Positions 51,001-59,156 of a stretch of DNA of 64,000 bases are shown one piece after another. Position numbers and translations under genes: made by a program. How positions within the stretch are numbered: position 1 is the stretch's first letter; each line of letters opens with the position of its first letter. The DNA lies in NCBI RefSeq assembly GCF_001189295.1, contig NZ_CP012159.1, forward strand, positions 6,960,525 to 7,024,524, in the 5' to 3' direction. Under the pieces are notes generated by a model. That model was not told the DNA's origin and ran no database searches. It saw nothing but the letters and a program-made list of their open reading frames with translations. The stretch is from Chondromyces crocatus. Lineage in GTDB: Bacteria; Myxococcota_A; Polyangia; Polyangiales; Polyangiaceae.

Positions 51001-53568
51001 CTTGTCACTGTGGTTCTTCGTGATCGCGACCAGCCTGCGGAGCAGCTCCACACTCTCCTGGTGATCGCCGCGCTGGACCGCGTCCTCGACCAACTGCCCG
51101 AGCGCCTCCAGATCGTCACCGTCGGACAGCAAGAGCAACAAGCTCTCCCGAGCCCCCTCGGCGTCCCCGAGACCCCGCTGGACCTCCGCCGCCTGACGGC
51201 GCGCCGAGATGCGCCGCCCCTTGTCGCCCAGCTTCTCTGCGCGACCGAGCAGGTACTGCACCAGGTCGTGCTGCCGGTCCGCCCGCCGGAACTGCTCCTC
51301 CAGCGCCGTGGCGTAGGTGTCGTTCGCCGGGTCGATCTCCGCCGCCTGCTCCAGCCGCAGGATGGATCCGTCGATGTCACCGGACTTCAGCAGGAGATCC
51401 GCGGCCTGCGCGAAGAGCACGGCCCGGGGCTTGCCGTCGATGAGCTGCGCGCGCTGATCGAGCGCGTTGGCCGCCTCGGTGAGCCGGTTGGCTTCGAGGT
51501 ACGCCTTCTCTGCCAGCTCCCAGAGCTTGGCCTGACCGAGCGCCTCCGCAGCTTCGGCGTAGGCATCCCCCGCGCCCGCAGGATCTTCGAGCCGCATCCG
51601 CAGATCGCCGAGCTTCTGGAGCAGCGGCCCGCGCGTCACTTTGTCGGTGAGGTTCGGAACCGAGTCGCCGATGACCTGCGCCGCGAGATCGAATCGCTCT
51701 CCCTTCTCGAACAGCTTCACCGCCGTCTGGATGGCGCTCTCGTCCTCGGGGGACAGGTTCGCGATGCGCGCCCACGCCTCCGCGGCGGCGACCACGTCCT
51801 TGCGCTTCTGCTCGTGTAGCGTCGCGAGCTTCTTCTCCAGCGCGATCTTCTGCTCGACGTCGGGGGTCCCCATGGCCTCCTGTTCGAGCACCGACGAGAG
51901 ATCGTCCCAGCGCCCACCCCGTTCCAGGAGGCGCCGAAGCTGATCCCGCGCCTGATCGTCGGCCCTGTCGATCTGACAGATCTGCTTCCAGGCCTGGATG
52001 GCGGTGTCGATGTCGCGGAGCTGCGACTCGCAGATGCCCGCCACGTCACGGAGCTGCGCCTTCTTCGTGTCGATGGACACCGACGGCGCCCGCGAGGCCG
52101 CGAGGAGCACGTCCCGGAGGTCCGCGTACATCCGCTTCTGCCGGAGATGCTCCTCGACCCAGGAGAGCGCCTCCGCGTTGGCCGGATCGATCTTGAGCAC
52201 CTCGCGGAACTTCGCGAGCGCCTGCGGCTTGCGGCCGCGCTGCGACTCCTCGTTCGCCTCGGAGAGGAGCTGCATGTAGTCACCGGCGGGCGGCGCAGAG
52301 CCGCCAGGTAGGCTCGTCGCCCCGAGCCCCTGCAGCGACGTGCTCGGCCGAGAGGGCCCCGTGTGCTCCGCGGCGAGGCTGGAGACGCCCGGCGTGTTCG
52401 CCAGACCCGCGACCGAGAGGCTCCCGGTCACGGGCGCCGTGGATACGTCGATGGCCGACGGGGCGGGGTTGCTCGGCGAGGCCTGCGGCCCGTGCCCGGG
52501 GAACGCGGCAGGAGGCGGTGGCGGGGGCAGCGCACCGGCCCGCGCGCGGGCCTCCGCGGCCATGAACCCCCCGGGGTTGGCCTGTACATAGGCGGCGTAC
52601 ACCGGCGCGAGCTCCGCCGTCCGGTTGAGCTGCTTGCCGTAGTGATCGGCGAGCTGCATCGCGCGGTCGTGCCCCGGCACCGCTTTCAGCGCGGAGGTGG
52701 AGTACGAGAACCCGTACTCACCGTCGTACATCTCCGCGAGGGAGACGAAGAGCTGCGCGGCCTCATCGCGGTCCCCGGGGCTCACTGCGCCCCCGGCGCC
52801 GATCAGCTCCAGCAGGAAGACACCCAGCTCCTGCGTCATCGCCACATCGTCCGGCCGGAGTCCGCGCGCCGACCGCATCACCTGCACGGCGCCCGCGAGA
52901 TCGCTGGCGCGCCTCCGGATGTCCGCCTCGTCCCGGTAGAGCGCGATCTTGCGCTCCGGGTCGGAGATGATGGCCTGCTCCATCCCGAAGAACGGCACCG
53001 CCTCCGCGTACATCTGCTGGGATTTCAGCATCTCCCGCGCCGTGTAGATGGCGAAGGCATTCTGCGGATCCAGCTCTGCGAGGCGCCGCCAGTTCTCCAC
53101 CGCCCGCTCCGGCCGGCTCAACGGCGGCTCGCTCCAGAGCTTCCCGAGCTCCTCGTGCAGACCGATGAGCTGGGTGCGCACCTCATTGCGCTCGTAGGCC
53201 AGCGGCGTGAGCGATTTGACCAGCCGCTCCAGCAGCGCCACCAGGGCCTTCTGATCGCCCTTGTCGCGGTAGAGCTGCGCCAGACGGTCCGCAGCGGTCC
53301 GCTGGGTGGGATCCTTGTCGATGGCGATCATCAGGGTGCGCGCGGCGTGGTGCGCGTCGCCCAGCGTGGTGGACCAGACATTGGCCGCTTCGCTCAACCA
53401 GTGCGCCGCGTAGCCCGGATCCACCGTCGCGCTGCCCACCTTCTCGAGCAAAATCGCGTAGGATCGAGGATCCTGCGTGCCGGCGTGGTGGGCGTAAGCC
53501 AGAGCCTCCTCATCGTGGGGATTGGCGACGAGGCGCTGGACGAGCGTTTCCATCTCCCGAGGATCCAT
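48076..53568 (-). CDS. Very long TPR protein with Tyr/Gln/Gly-rich tail
   Basis: This 1830-residue protein is built from tandem TPR-like helical pairs: residues of about 1-330 (RTLMIAIDKDPTQRTAADRLAQLYRDKGDQKALVALLERLV), a Pro/Ala/Gly/Ser linker of about 340-430, and a long second array of about 430-1500 (SILRLEQAAEIDPANDTYATALEEQFRR and similar units). From about 1540 it is disordered, first Ala/Pro-rich, then with many YGQ, QPAY and QYGQEAYGQG repeats. It ends with an acidic segment (QEIIEQTQDGEDLLEDAELVDDETG). No signal peptide or membrane helix is seen, so it should be cytoplasmic. A scaffold role is likely; the partner is unknown. Confidence 0.85.
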   Translation of the reverse strand: MDPREMETLVQRLVANPHDEEALAYAHHAGTQDPRSYAILLEKVGSATVDPGYAAHWLSEAANVWSTTLGDAHHAARTLMIAIDKDPTQRTAADRLAQLYRDKGDQKALVALLERLVKSLTPLAYERNEVRTQLIGLHEELGKLWSEPPLSRPERAVENWRRLAELDPQNAFAIYTAREMLKSQQMYAEAVPFFGMEQAIISDPERKIALYRDEADIRRRASDLAGAVQVMRSARGLRPDDVAMTQELGVFLLELIGAGGAVSPGDRDEAAQLFVSLAEMYDGEYGFSYSTSALKAVPGHDRAMQLADHYGKQLNRTAELAPVYAAYVQANPGGFMAAEARARAGALPPPPPPAAFPGHGPQASPSNPAPSAIDVSTAPVTGSLSVAGLANTPGVSSLAAEHTGPSRPSTSLQGLGATSLPGGSAPPAGDYMQLLSEANEESQRGRKPQALAKFREVLKIDPANAEALSWVEEHLRQKRMYADLRDVLLAASRAPSVSIDTKKAQLRDVAGICESQLRDIDTAIQAWKQICQIDRADDQARDQLRRLLERGGRWDDLSSVLEQEAMGTPDVEQKIALEKKLATLHEQKRKDVVAAAEAWARIANLSPEDESAIQTAVKLFEKGERFDLAAQVIGDSVPNLTDKVTRGPLLQKLGDLRMRLEDPAGAGDAYAEAAEALGQAKLWELAEKAYLEANRLTEAANALDQRAQLIDGKPRAVLFAQAADLLLKSGDIDGSILRLEQAAEIDPANDTYATALEEQFRRADRQHDLVQYLLGRAEKLGDKGRRISARRQAAEVQRGLGDAEGARESLLLLLSDGDDLEALGQLVEDAVQRGDHQESVELLRRLVAITKNHSDKLQLVLREARILSEGIDDIDGAIERYEYIYRTLDPKSRVSLRAMADLEERRGNPQGTAAALEREIQLAEGDDRVEIAQRLATLYEGPLQNAHAAIKALEIVNAADPEDFDAIARLQRLSEEIGDWPKVAALMAMLIEVEGDEEEASNMTRRLAEILHEKLGKGDEALACLERPADQGDEPCREAYVALGDKLGWKGIVATKLVAWNESAAGPARVEALRGAFDRFVEVGRGSDAARVAMDLARSRAADTELAARLEEIAVKLKDLEALAIAHEILVKELSGVSRAAELVRQAEVQVSAGVDPVEAMNHGETGLSSVPPSEAEGLLSRLSTLTQVPAHVIDLYERQVSRCKAPVDRLPALARAAQVAAERGAQDRARSFFELALSGGVQEETIVALEGAAAAGDALSGGTALRGILAEALAAGGQGTRDGGRTRAALLRRAATIAFRDLYDIERAFHWLGDALITHVDDPSLDAIEELGRTVGDMGRVGATLSRALEEVFDGPLVRKLLHRRARLRRDVLGDRKGAAVDLKKLHDLSPADQDVMNDLSSLLMDLGDHRGMIQLYEDQILRGRDQGLRAELARKVARLWEEEIGDARESADAWRRVLRMKAGDPEATAGLDRAKTGKLKRAPQGAGPMSVTPGAASGAAVLTAAAVVPPLVAVTGASPSAPPAPPAMIANPITENDATATSLSAAEAAYHQRPLTADTDQGYRPLFEDGAEAGGASAVAPEAVQAGQEPHSAWYGSQQEGGAVQPPAYVGSAPHAGEVNGGYENHHGQGAYDPYAYPQAQPPAYVQPPAVADQGAGYPHAVDPSQVYAQVGHDQQPAYDPSQYGQKAHDPAYYGQQPQPAHAGYAQQGYAAPYAQPAQPQQEAYGQGQYGQEAYGQGQYGQGQYGQEAYGQGQDAHGQYTHSQYAQPANHAAPDASAGAAPPYAGYGEQPAYVDAQEIIEQTQDGEDLLEDAELVDDETGPHYRTES
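48300..48400 (-). repeat. Imperfect tandem repeats encoding YGQEAYGQGQ units
   Basis: The segment contains repeated 15-30 bp units encoding YGQGQYGQ and EAYGQGQ in the C-terminal tail of the TPR protein. The pattern is consistent with slippage and is expected to vary in length among strains. Confidence 0.85.
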
Positions 53569-53674
53569 CGTTGGGACGCGAAGTTACACGGTGACTTCCG
53601 CTGCGTACAGGGAAGTCTCGGTCCCTGTCGGCAAACCGAGCGTTCCAGGATCGGGGTGGGCCAGAGCCGAAATC

Positions 53675-55420
53675 CTACTGGAATTTCTCGTAATTGCGTT
53701 GCCGAGGCCGGACCTGACGGGAGGCCGGGATGACGGGTGCGCTCGTCGAGGGCGACGCGGTTGGACTCGGTGCCACCGGCGCCGGTGCAGACGTGGGTTC
53801 ATCGACGGGGGAAGGTCCAGGTGGGTCGAGCGCGCTCCTCGGTGAAGCGCGCGACGCGGCGGCCCCTGCCGCTATCCCCACGTATTTTTGCACCTCGCGG
53901 GGCGCGCCCTGCGAGCGCTGTCGGCTGGCCATGAGGGCCAGAGCAATCAGTACCGCCAGCAAGGCGACCATCCCCACGATGAGGCCAGCGCGCGCCCCGA
54001 GCCGGCGCGCATCCGGCGCTCGGCTGCCCTTCGCCGTGCGGTCCACGACGGCCAGGAGCTGCCCGGTCGCGCTCGCCTCGGCCGGCGGAACCTCGGTCTC
54101 CTGGCTCCCTGCCTCGTCCGCCGGACTCCTCGAGGGGACGAGGCGCTCGATGGCCTCGATGAACTCCTTCGCGCTCGCTGGCCGGTCCTCCGGGCTCTTC
54201 GCGAGCACCCGGAGGAGGAGGTCCGACAACGGGCGCGAGATGCCTGCGTCGGGAGCCGCCTCGATCGGAGGGAGTGGCGTCGACTTGATGTGCCGCGCCA
54301 TGACGACGACCGCATCATCGTCGATGAACGGCGGCCGCCCGACGAGCATCTGATAGAACAGCAGGCCGAGCGAGTAGAGATCACTCCGCGCGTCGAGCGG
54401 CTTCCCCTGCGCTTGCTCTGGCGACATGTAGCGCGGCGTCCCGAACACCGTCCCCGCCTGGGTCTCCAGCGCATCGACGGGCTGCTCCCCGTCGCTCATC
54501 ACCTTGGCGATCCCGAAATCGAGGACCTTGCAGAGCTCCTGTCGATCCCCCGAGGGCAGACGGGTGAGGAAGAGGTTGTCGGGCTTCAGATCACGGTGAA
54601 TGATGCCCTTCTCGTGCGCCTCGGCGAGCGACAGGAGCGCGTGGCGCGCAAAGCGCGCAGCCTCCACGACGGAGAGCCTGCGGTCACGCTTGAGCCGCTG
54701 GCCGAGCGACTCGCCTTCGAGCAGCTCCATGGCCAGAAACAGCGACCCGCCTGCGCCCAGCCCGAGGTCGGCGTCGGGCGAGTCGTCGATGATCTCGCCG
54801 AAATCGAAGACCGTGACCGTGTGCGGGGAGCTGAGCAGGCTCATCGCCCTGGCCTCGCGTGTGAACCGGGCCTTGGCCTGCGCGTCGAAGGCGCGATCCG
54901 AGCGGAGGATCTTGATGGCCACGTCGCGCCCCATCGCCTCCTGCCGCGCGCGGTACACCGTGCCCATGGATCCCGCCCCGAGCCTGCCGAGGATGACGAA
55001 CCGCTCGGCGATGGTCGCTCCCAGGAAGGGATCGCCCTCGGCGTCCCTCAGGCTCTCGAGAGGGATGAGGGCGAGCCCATCGACCGGGCAGCGCGGCACG
55101 AGACGCGATCTGCCTCTGCGGCTTGCGTGAGGACCCGCCGTCGTCGAGGACGGCGGCCCCACGGAAGACGCCGGTCCCTCCGCCGAGGAAGGCGGCCCCG
55201 CAACCCCAGGAGGCCCTGCGGCGCTCGAGGAGGGCGACTCGGACGGCTCGAGCGCCAGCGCCTTTGCCTCCGCACGGAGATCCACGCGATGATCGCAGCG
55301 AGGGCAGACGAGGAAGGCTCCCGGCTGGACCGAGTCCCCCACGTGCCCACCGGAAGCGGGCTTTTCGTCGGCCGGGGAGGACACCACCTCGATCCGGGAT
55401 CGTCCGTCACTTCGGCTCAC
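53675..55420 (-). CDS. Ser/Thr protein kinase with N-terminal zinc ribbon and single TM helix
   Basis: GTG 55420, inside the end of the upstream gene (14-bp overlap), gives 581 residues. A small Cys region comes first (VCPRCDHR and PRCPVDGLAL). The Hanks kinase domain (about 135-425) has GAGSMGTVYRA, VAIKILR, HRDLKPDN, DFGIAK, GTPRYMSPEQA and DARSDLYSLG. A membrane helix (LIVGMVALLAVLIALALMA, about 490-508) precedes a Pro/Ser/Ala-rich extracytoplasmic tail. It should phosphorylate Ser/Thr of unknown targets. It is the last gene of a coupled operon with the Cys-rich lipoprotein and TPR genes, which may be its sensor partners. Confidence 0.93.
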   Translation of the reverse strand: MSRSDGRSRIEVVSSPADEKPASGGHVGDSVQPGAFLVCPRCDHRVDLRAEAKALALEPSESPSSSAAGPPGVAGPPSSAEGPASSVGPPSSTTAGPHASRRGRSRLVPRCPVDGLALIPLESLRDAEGDPFLGATIAERFVILGRLGAGSMGTVYRARQEAMGRDVAIKILRSDRAFDAQAKARFTREARAMSLLSSPHTVTVFDFGEIIDDSPDADLGLGAGGSLFLAMELLEGESLGQRLKRDRRLSVVEAARFARHALLSLAEAHEKGIIHRDLKPDNLFLTRLPSGDRQELCKVLDFGIAKVMSDGEQPVDALETQAGTVFGTPRYMSPEQAQGKPLDARSDLYSLGLLFYQMLVGRPPFIDDDAVVVMARHIKSTPLPPIEAAPDAGISRPLSDLLLRVLAKSPEDRPASAKEFIEAIERLVPSRSPADEAGSQETEVPPAEASATGQLLAVVDRTAKGSRAPDARRLGARAGLIVGMVALLAVLIALALMASRQRSQGAPREVQKYVGIAAGAAASRASPRSALDPPGPSPVDEPTSAPAPVAPSPTASPSTSAPVIPASRQVRPRQRNYEKFQ

Positions 55421-56465
55421 ATCGCAAGTCCAACGATGGCCGCGCTGGCTCGGGGCGGCAGGCGACGTTGGATGGATCGCCGCAGGCCTGATCGGCACAG
55501 CACATGTCGCCGCATATCCCTCCCCCTCCCGATTCCGGGGGTCTCTCCACGGCAGGGAGAACACACACGCCGCTCCTGCACTGGTCGTCGCGCCGACACG
55601 CGGCCCCTACCCCCAGGGTCGCGCTCGCCTCGGCCGATCCCACGCAGGCCCGGATCGGTGCGCCGCCGTGGTCCACCACCCTGCACCGCGCCGCGAGCAG
55701 CTCACCCGCTCCCCCATCCACCACCCCGGGGCATTGCGCCGAGCCGCAGCAAGGCGCCGCACAGCGTTTCGTGCCCTCGATGTCCAGGCAGGCGCCCGAG
55801 GCGCACACCTCGTCCCCCGAGCAAGATGCATGGGTGCCCCTCGTGCCGGCCCGCGGTGGCAGGCACGTCCAGGCAGCGCCAGCCGCCACCAGGCCATGGG
55901 CGAGCTGGCACACGCCGCCTCCTGCCGCGCAGTTCGCGTCGGAGCAGCAGGTGTCCACACAGCTCCCTCCGGAACACAGGCCCGAGCGGCAGTCCCCTGC
56001 GCCGCTGCACGGCGCCCCCGCCTTGCCCCGTCCGACCCGCTCCCGCCCGATGGCTGGACCGGACCGACAGAACCCGAAGGCGCTCCCCTTCGGGACCCAG
56101 CACACCAGCCCTTCGGCGGGATCACAGTCGCTCGACGCACAGCAAGGGCGAGAACAGAAGCCCACCTGGACGTCACCCGACCCCGCGCCCGGTGCCAGGC
56201 AGAAGCTCCCCGGAGCGCAGTCTCCTTCTTCGAAGCAGGGCCGCCCCAGCGGGGCGAGCGCGACGCAGCTCCCGGCGCGGCACACGTGCTCTGCAGGACA
56301 CGCGGGAGCGCCGATGACCCCCTCTTCCGAGCAGCCGATGGTGCCCACCTCCCCATCGACGATCAGCTCGCAGCCCTGACCGAGCAGGAGGCCCACGCCG
56401 AGCACGCCCACCGCGAGCCCTCGCGGCAAGAGGCCTGGACGGCCGCGAAGCAGGCCCGTCACCAT
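55407..56465 (-). CDS. Cys-rich secreted lipoprotein
   Basis: The 352-residue protein has a signal peptide ending in LLLGQGC. The mature part contains over 35 Cys in spaced pairs (CPAEHVCRAGSC, CFEEGDCAPGSFC, CCSDANCAAGGGVC, CSGDEVCASGAC), as in myxobacterial Cys-rich surface proteins. Its ATG shares one base with the stop of the upstream TPR gene (TGATG) and its end overlaps the kinase start by 14 bp, so all three are translationally coupled. It may be an extracellular sensor or coat protein for that operon; no ligand is indicated. Confidence 0.82.
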   Translation of the reverse strand: MVTGLLRGRPGLLPRGLAVGVLGVGLLLGQGCELIVDGEVGTIGCSEEGVIGAPACPAEHVCRAGSCVALAPLGRPCFEEGDCAPGSFCLAPGAGSGDVQVGFCSRPCCASSDCDPAEGLVCWVPKGSAFGFCRSGPAIGRERVGRGKAGAPCSGAGDCRSGLCSGGSCVDTCCSDANCAAGGGVCQLAHGLVAAGAAWTCLPPRAGTRGTHASCSGDEVCASGACLDIEGTKRCAAPCCGSAQCPGVVDGGAGELLAARCRVVDHGGAPIRACVGSAEASATLGVGAACRRDDQCRSGVCVLPAVERPPESGGGGICGDMCCADQACGDPSNVACRPEPARPSLDLRCEPK

Positions 56466-57505
56466 CAGAACCCGAGCCGGAGCCGCGCCCCGGCGCCGTA
56501 GGGCTCCACGGCGATCGCCGCAGCTGGAGCCGATCGTCGTCCCGCGGACGCGCCTCGTCCCGCGGACGCGGAGACCGACGCGCCTCGTTCCGTGGGTGCG
56601 GACGCCGGCGGGACAGTGGGTGACCCGGCCGGGAGCGCTCGAGATGGCGTGTTCAGGTGAAGGACCAGCGCGAGCCCGAAAGCCGCCCCACCGAGCAGGA
56701 ACGCCACATCGGCGATGACGGCATCCCGGTGCGCGTGACGTGCATCCGTGAGGATGTCCTCGGCGCTGACCCCCGGCCCCGTCGTCGCGTCTCCGGCAGG
56801 AGCTCGGAGCAGCGCGCTCAGGCCGAAGACAGTGCCGGTGAGCAGCGCGCTCACCGAAACGCCACCCGCCACGAGGACAGGGGCGCTGAGAGGCCTCCCG
56901 TCTCCGACCCGCGCCCGACGGACCTCCGCGCCTCGGCTCGCCTCGGGCGTCCCTGACGAGGGCCGAGCCTCCAGGCCCTTCCCCAGCATCTCTTTCTTCG
57001 CCCCCTCGAGCCGCCGGAGCATCGCCTCTGCGTCGGCGCGCGCCCTGGGCTGCGTTTCCATCTGGAGATAGCGCTTCAGGTGAGCCTCGGCCTGCTCGAT
57101 CTCGCCCAGCTTCTCGTGGAGGATCGCCAGGTTGTAGACGAGCTCCTTGCCCTCCGGATCGGACGCCACGGCCTCCTCCAGCTTGGCGATCGCTGCCCTG
57201 TATTCGCCTCGCTGGTAGCTCGCCCGCGCCTCGTCGTGGAGGCGCATCGCCCTGTCGATGCGCGCCTGGGTCTCGTCCACCCCGTGCCCCGAGCCCGGGG
57301 CTGCCGACGCCGCTCGACCCGGCGCCTCTGGCGACGCGGCGCCCTGCGGTCCGGGCGACGCCATCGCCGAGGTCGAGGCCGTCATGCAGGCCGCCAGCAA
57401 GAAGGAGGACAGAGGGAGACGTGACCCCCGCACGCCGCTCGGAGGGGCGCTGTCAGGATCTGGCACTGGCGCTCCGAACGTCACCCGGACTCCACGATAG
57501 CGCAA
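56465..57505 (-). CDS. TPR-containing envelope protein
   Basis: The longest frame has 346 residues; a GTG at 57433 opening RGSRLPLSSFLLAACMTASTSAMA, a good signal peptide, may be the real start. Residues of about 80-165 form two TPRs (RLHDEARASYQRGEYRAAIAKLEEAVASDPEGKELVYNLAILHEKLGEIEQAEAHLKRYLQ). Two hydrophobic helices follow, at about 210-232 and 262-285. The C-terminus is Ala/Ser-rich with a final beta-like strand (GAGARLRLGF). It is the first gene of the coupled TPR/lipoprotein/kinase operon. It probably sits in the envelope; the partner is inferred to be the kinase. Confidence 0.72.
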   Translation of the reverse strand: MRYRGVRVTFGAPVPDPDSAPPSGVRGSRLPLSSFLLAACMTASTSAMASPGPQGAASPEAPGRAASAAPGSGHGVDETQARIDRAMRLHDEARASYQRGEYRAAIAKLEEAVASDPEGKELVYNLAILHEKLGEIEQAEAHLKRYLQMETQPRARADAEAMLRRLEGAKKEMLGKGLEARPSSGTPEASRGAEVRRARVGDGRPLSAPVLVAGGVSVSALLTGTVFGLSALLRAPAGDATTGPGVSAEDILTDARHAHRDAVIADVAFLLGGAAFGLALVLHLNTPSRALPAGSPTVPPASAPTERGASVSASAGRGASAGRRSAPAAAIAVEPYGAGARLRLGF

Positions 57506-57590
57506 ACACCGTCCGAGCGGCGCTCATGCAGCTGCCGTCCGCGCCTCGCTCACGCCGATGCCACCTGCGTGTCGCACACGCAGGCGGCAC

Positions 57591-57869
57591 TCACGGGATG
57601 GAGCAGGCGTACTCGCCGACCAGCACCAGGCTGCGGACGCAGCAGACGTCGACGGTCTTCCCTTTGCGCGAGGTGAAGGTCATCGACTGGCCGAGAGGCG
57701 TCCGCGCGAGGCGGGTCAGCGTCGTGCTGCACGTCGGCCCCTCCTCGGCGCAGGCGACCGCACGCGCCGCCTTTTCCACCTCCGTATTGTCGGCGAGGAC
57801 ATTGTAGGCAGCGGAAACCGAGAACACGACGCAGAGAACGAAGATCAGAGCCTGGCCCGCGCGCTTCAC
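57591..57869 (-). CDS. Small single-pass membrane or secreted protein
   Basis: GTG 57869 gives 92 residues starting with a signal-anchor (VKRAGQALIFVLCVVFSVSAAYNVLA). The rest has two Cys pairs (ACAEEGPTC and CC...C) in a short domain with TFTSRKGKTVDVCCVRSLVLVGEYACSIP. It is too short for other evidence and the domain is not recognised. It lies 82 bp downstream of the thioredoxin-domain gene on the same strand, so the Cys residues might be oxidised or reduced by that protein; this is speculation. Confidence 0.55.
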   Translation of the reverse strand: MKRAGQALIFVLCVVFSVSAAYNVLADNTEVEKAARAVACAEEGPTCSTTLTRLARTPLGQSMTFTSRKGKTVDVCCVRSLVLVGEYACSIP

Positions 57870-57951
57870 GCGCCAGAGCTTATCCGAACCCCCTGGCCAC
57901 GCGGGCGCTCTTCGAACGCCAGGGTGCGAACACCAGGGCGCCGCGGGCTGG

Positions 57952-59016
57952 TCAGAGATGCACGCCCGAGCCAGGCCGCGCCTTCCACGGCTCGCGCCGC
58001 GTCGTGAACTGTCCACGGACGAAGGCGCCGAGCACCGGGGCGATGTTCCGCGGGATGTCGTCATCCCACTCGCCCCCGTCGATTCCATCGCGCGGGGTCA
58101 GATCGAGGGCGGGCAAGAAGAACCCCGGGTAGCGGTTCCAGGGGATCTTCAGCTCGTCGAGATCTTCCTGAAACACATCGATATCTACCCGGACCAGCCG
58201 GACGCCGCGCAGGGCGGTCTGCATCAGCGCGTCGGTGAGGGACTGCTCGACCCCGCGGCAGGGCTCGCAGGGGTCGCGCGTGGTCATCACCACCACCTTC
58301 TCACCGAGCTCGGAGGCCGCAGCCCGCTGCTTCGCCAGCTCCTCCCCGAGCGTGCGCACGTCGACCCCCACGTCGACGACGGTCAGGTCGCCGATGCGCT
58401 GCAGCGTCGTCTTCTGAGGGACGCTCCCGCCCGGGGTCGACGAGGCGGCCTCGGACTCGGGCATGACCTTCGTCGTGGCAACGGGTTCGGTCGCCTCGGA
58501 CTCCACGGCGGCGGGCAGCTTGCCGTGCGCGTACGTGAGGTCCCACGCGCCGAGGGCGAGCGCCGCGCCCCACCCGGTGGTGAGCAGCGCCCCCAGAAGC
58601 AAGCCGGCCGTGGCGAGGCCATGCCCCCCACGCACGACGGGCGCGTCGTCGATCTCCTTGCGCGCCGCCCAGCCGAGCACCATCGCCGCGACCGACCCCA
58701 CAGGGCCGAGCAGCAGCGCCACGACGGAGAGCACCGCCATCGCGGACATCCCCGCGCGCGGGAGCGGCGCCATCGAAGCGTCGCAAGGCTGGACGAACGG
58801 AATCGCCGGCCCGGTCACCGGCTCACCGCGGGGCTCGAGCAAGCTCCCGGCGGCGAGCTTCCATTCGGAGAGGCTCAGCCTCGTGGCGACATCCGAGGGC
58901 GAACTCTCGGGCACCTCCGGTGGTCCGTCTCGACCTGCAGCGCCTGGCTCCAGAGGCTCACGCCCCGACGGGGTACCGTCCTCTGCCTGCTCCGAGCTGC
59001 GCTGCGCGTCGCTCAC
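57952..59016 (-). CDS. DUF4190-like membrane protein fused to a thioredoxin-like domain
   Basis: The 354-residue protein (GTG start) has an unstructured acidic N-terminus of about 85 residues, two membrane helices of the DUF4190 type (MSAMAVLSVVALLLGPVGSVAAMVLGWAARKEI and HGLATAGLLLGALLTTGWGAALALGAW, about 89-155), a linker, and a C-terminal thioredoxin fold with the CxxC active site CEPC (VVVMTTRDPCEPCRGVEQSL). The cis-Pro position after YPGFFLPALDLTP fits the fold. The thioredoxin domain lies after two helices and may face the periplasm or cytoplasm. A redox role is probable; the substrate is not known. Confidence 0.8.
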   Translation of the reverse strand: MSDAQRSSEQAEDGTPSGREPLEPGAAGRDGPPEVPESSPSDVATRLSLSEWKLAAGSLLEPRGEPVTGPAIPFVQPCDASMAPLPRAGMSAMAVLSVVALLLGPVGSVAAMVLGWAARKEIDDAPVVRGGHGLATAGLLLGALLTTGWGAALALGAWDLTYAHGKLPAAVESEATEPVATTKVMPESEAASSTPGGSVPQKTTLQRIGDLTVVDVGVDVRTLGEELAKQRAAASELGEKVVVMTTRDPCEPCRGVEQSLTDALMQTALRGVRLVRVDIDVFQEDLDELKIPWNRYPGFFLPALDLTPRDGIDGGEWDDDIPRNIAPVLGAFVRGQFTTRREPWKARPGSGVHL

Positions 59017-59108
59017 CGCCGAATACTAGCGCCATCGGGCCGCCGCGCCCGCTGTTCGATGCGAGGCTCACCGGGCGCGCTGGGCGGCTCACGAGGTGCG
59101 CGCGCTGG

Positions 59109-59152
59109 GCGCAACCCGCCACGCTTCGCGCGCAGTCATGCGCGGGTTGCGC
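59109..59152. terminator. 11-bp perfect inverted repeat after a lipoprotein gene
   Basis: GCGCAACCCGC (59109-59119) and GCGGGTTGCGC (59142-59152) pair exactly around a 22-nt loop, 4 bp after the stop of the minus-strand lipoprotein. There is no T-tract, so a Rho-independent terminator is only one reading. Confidence 0.55.
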
Positions 59153-59156
59153 TCAA

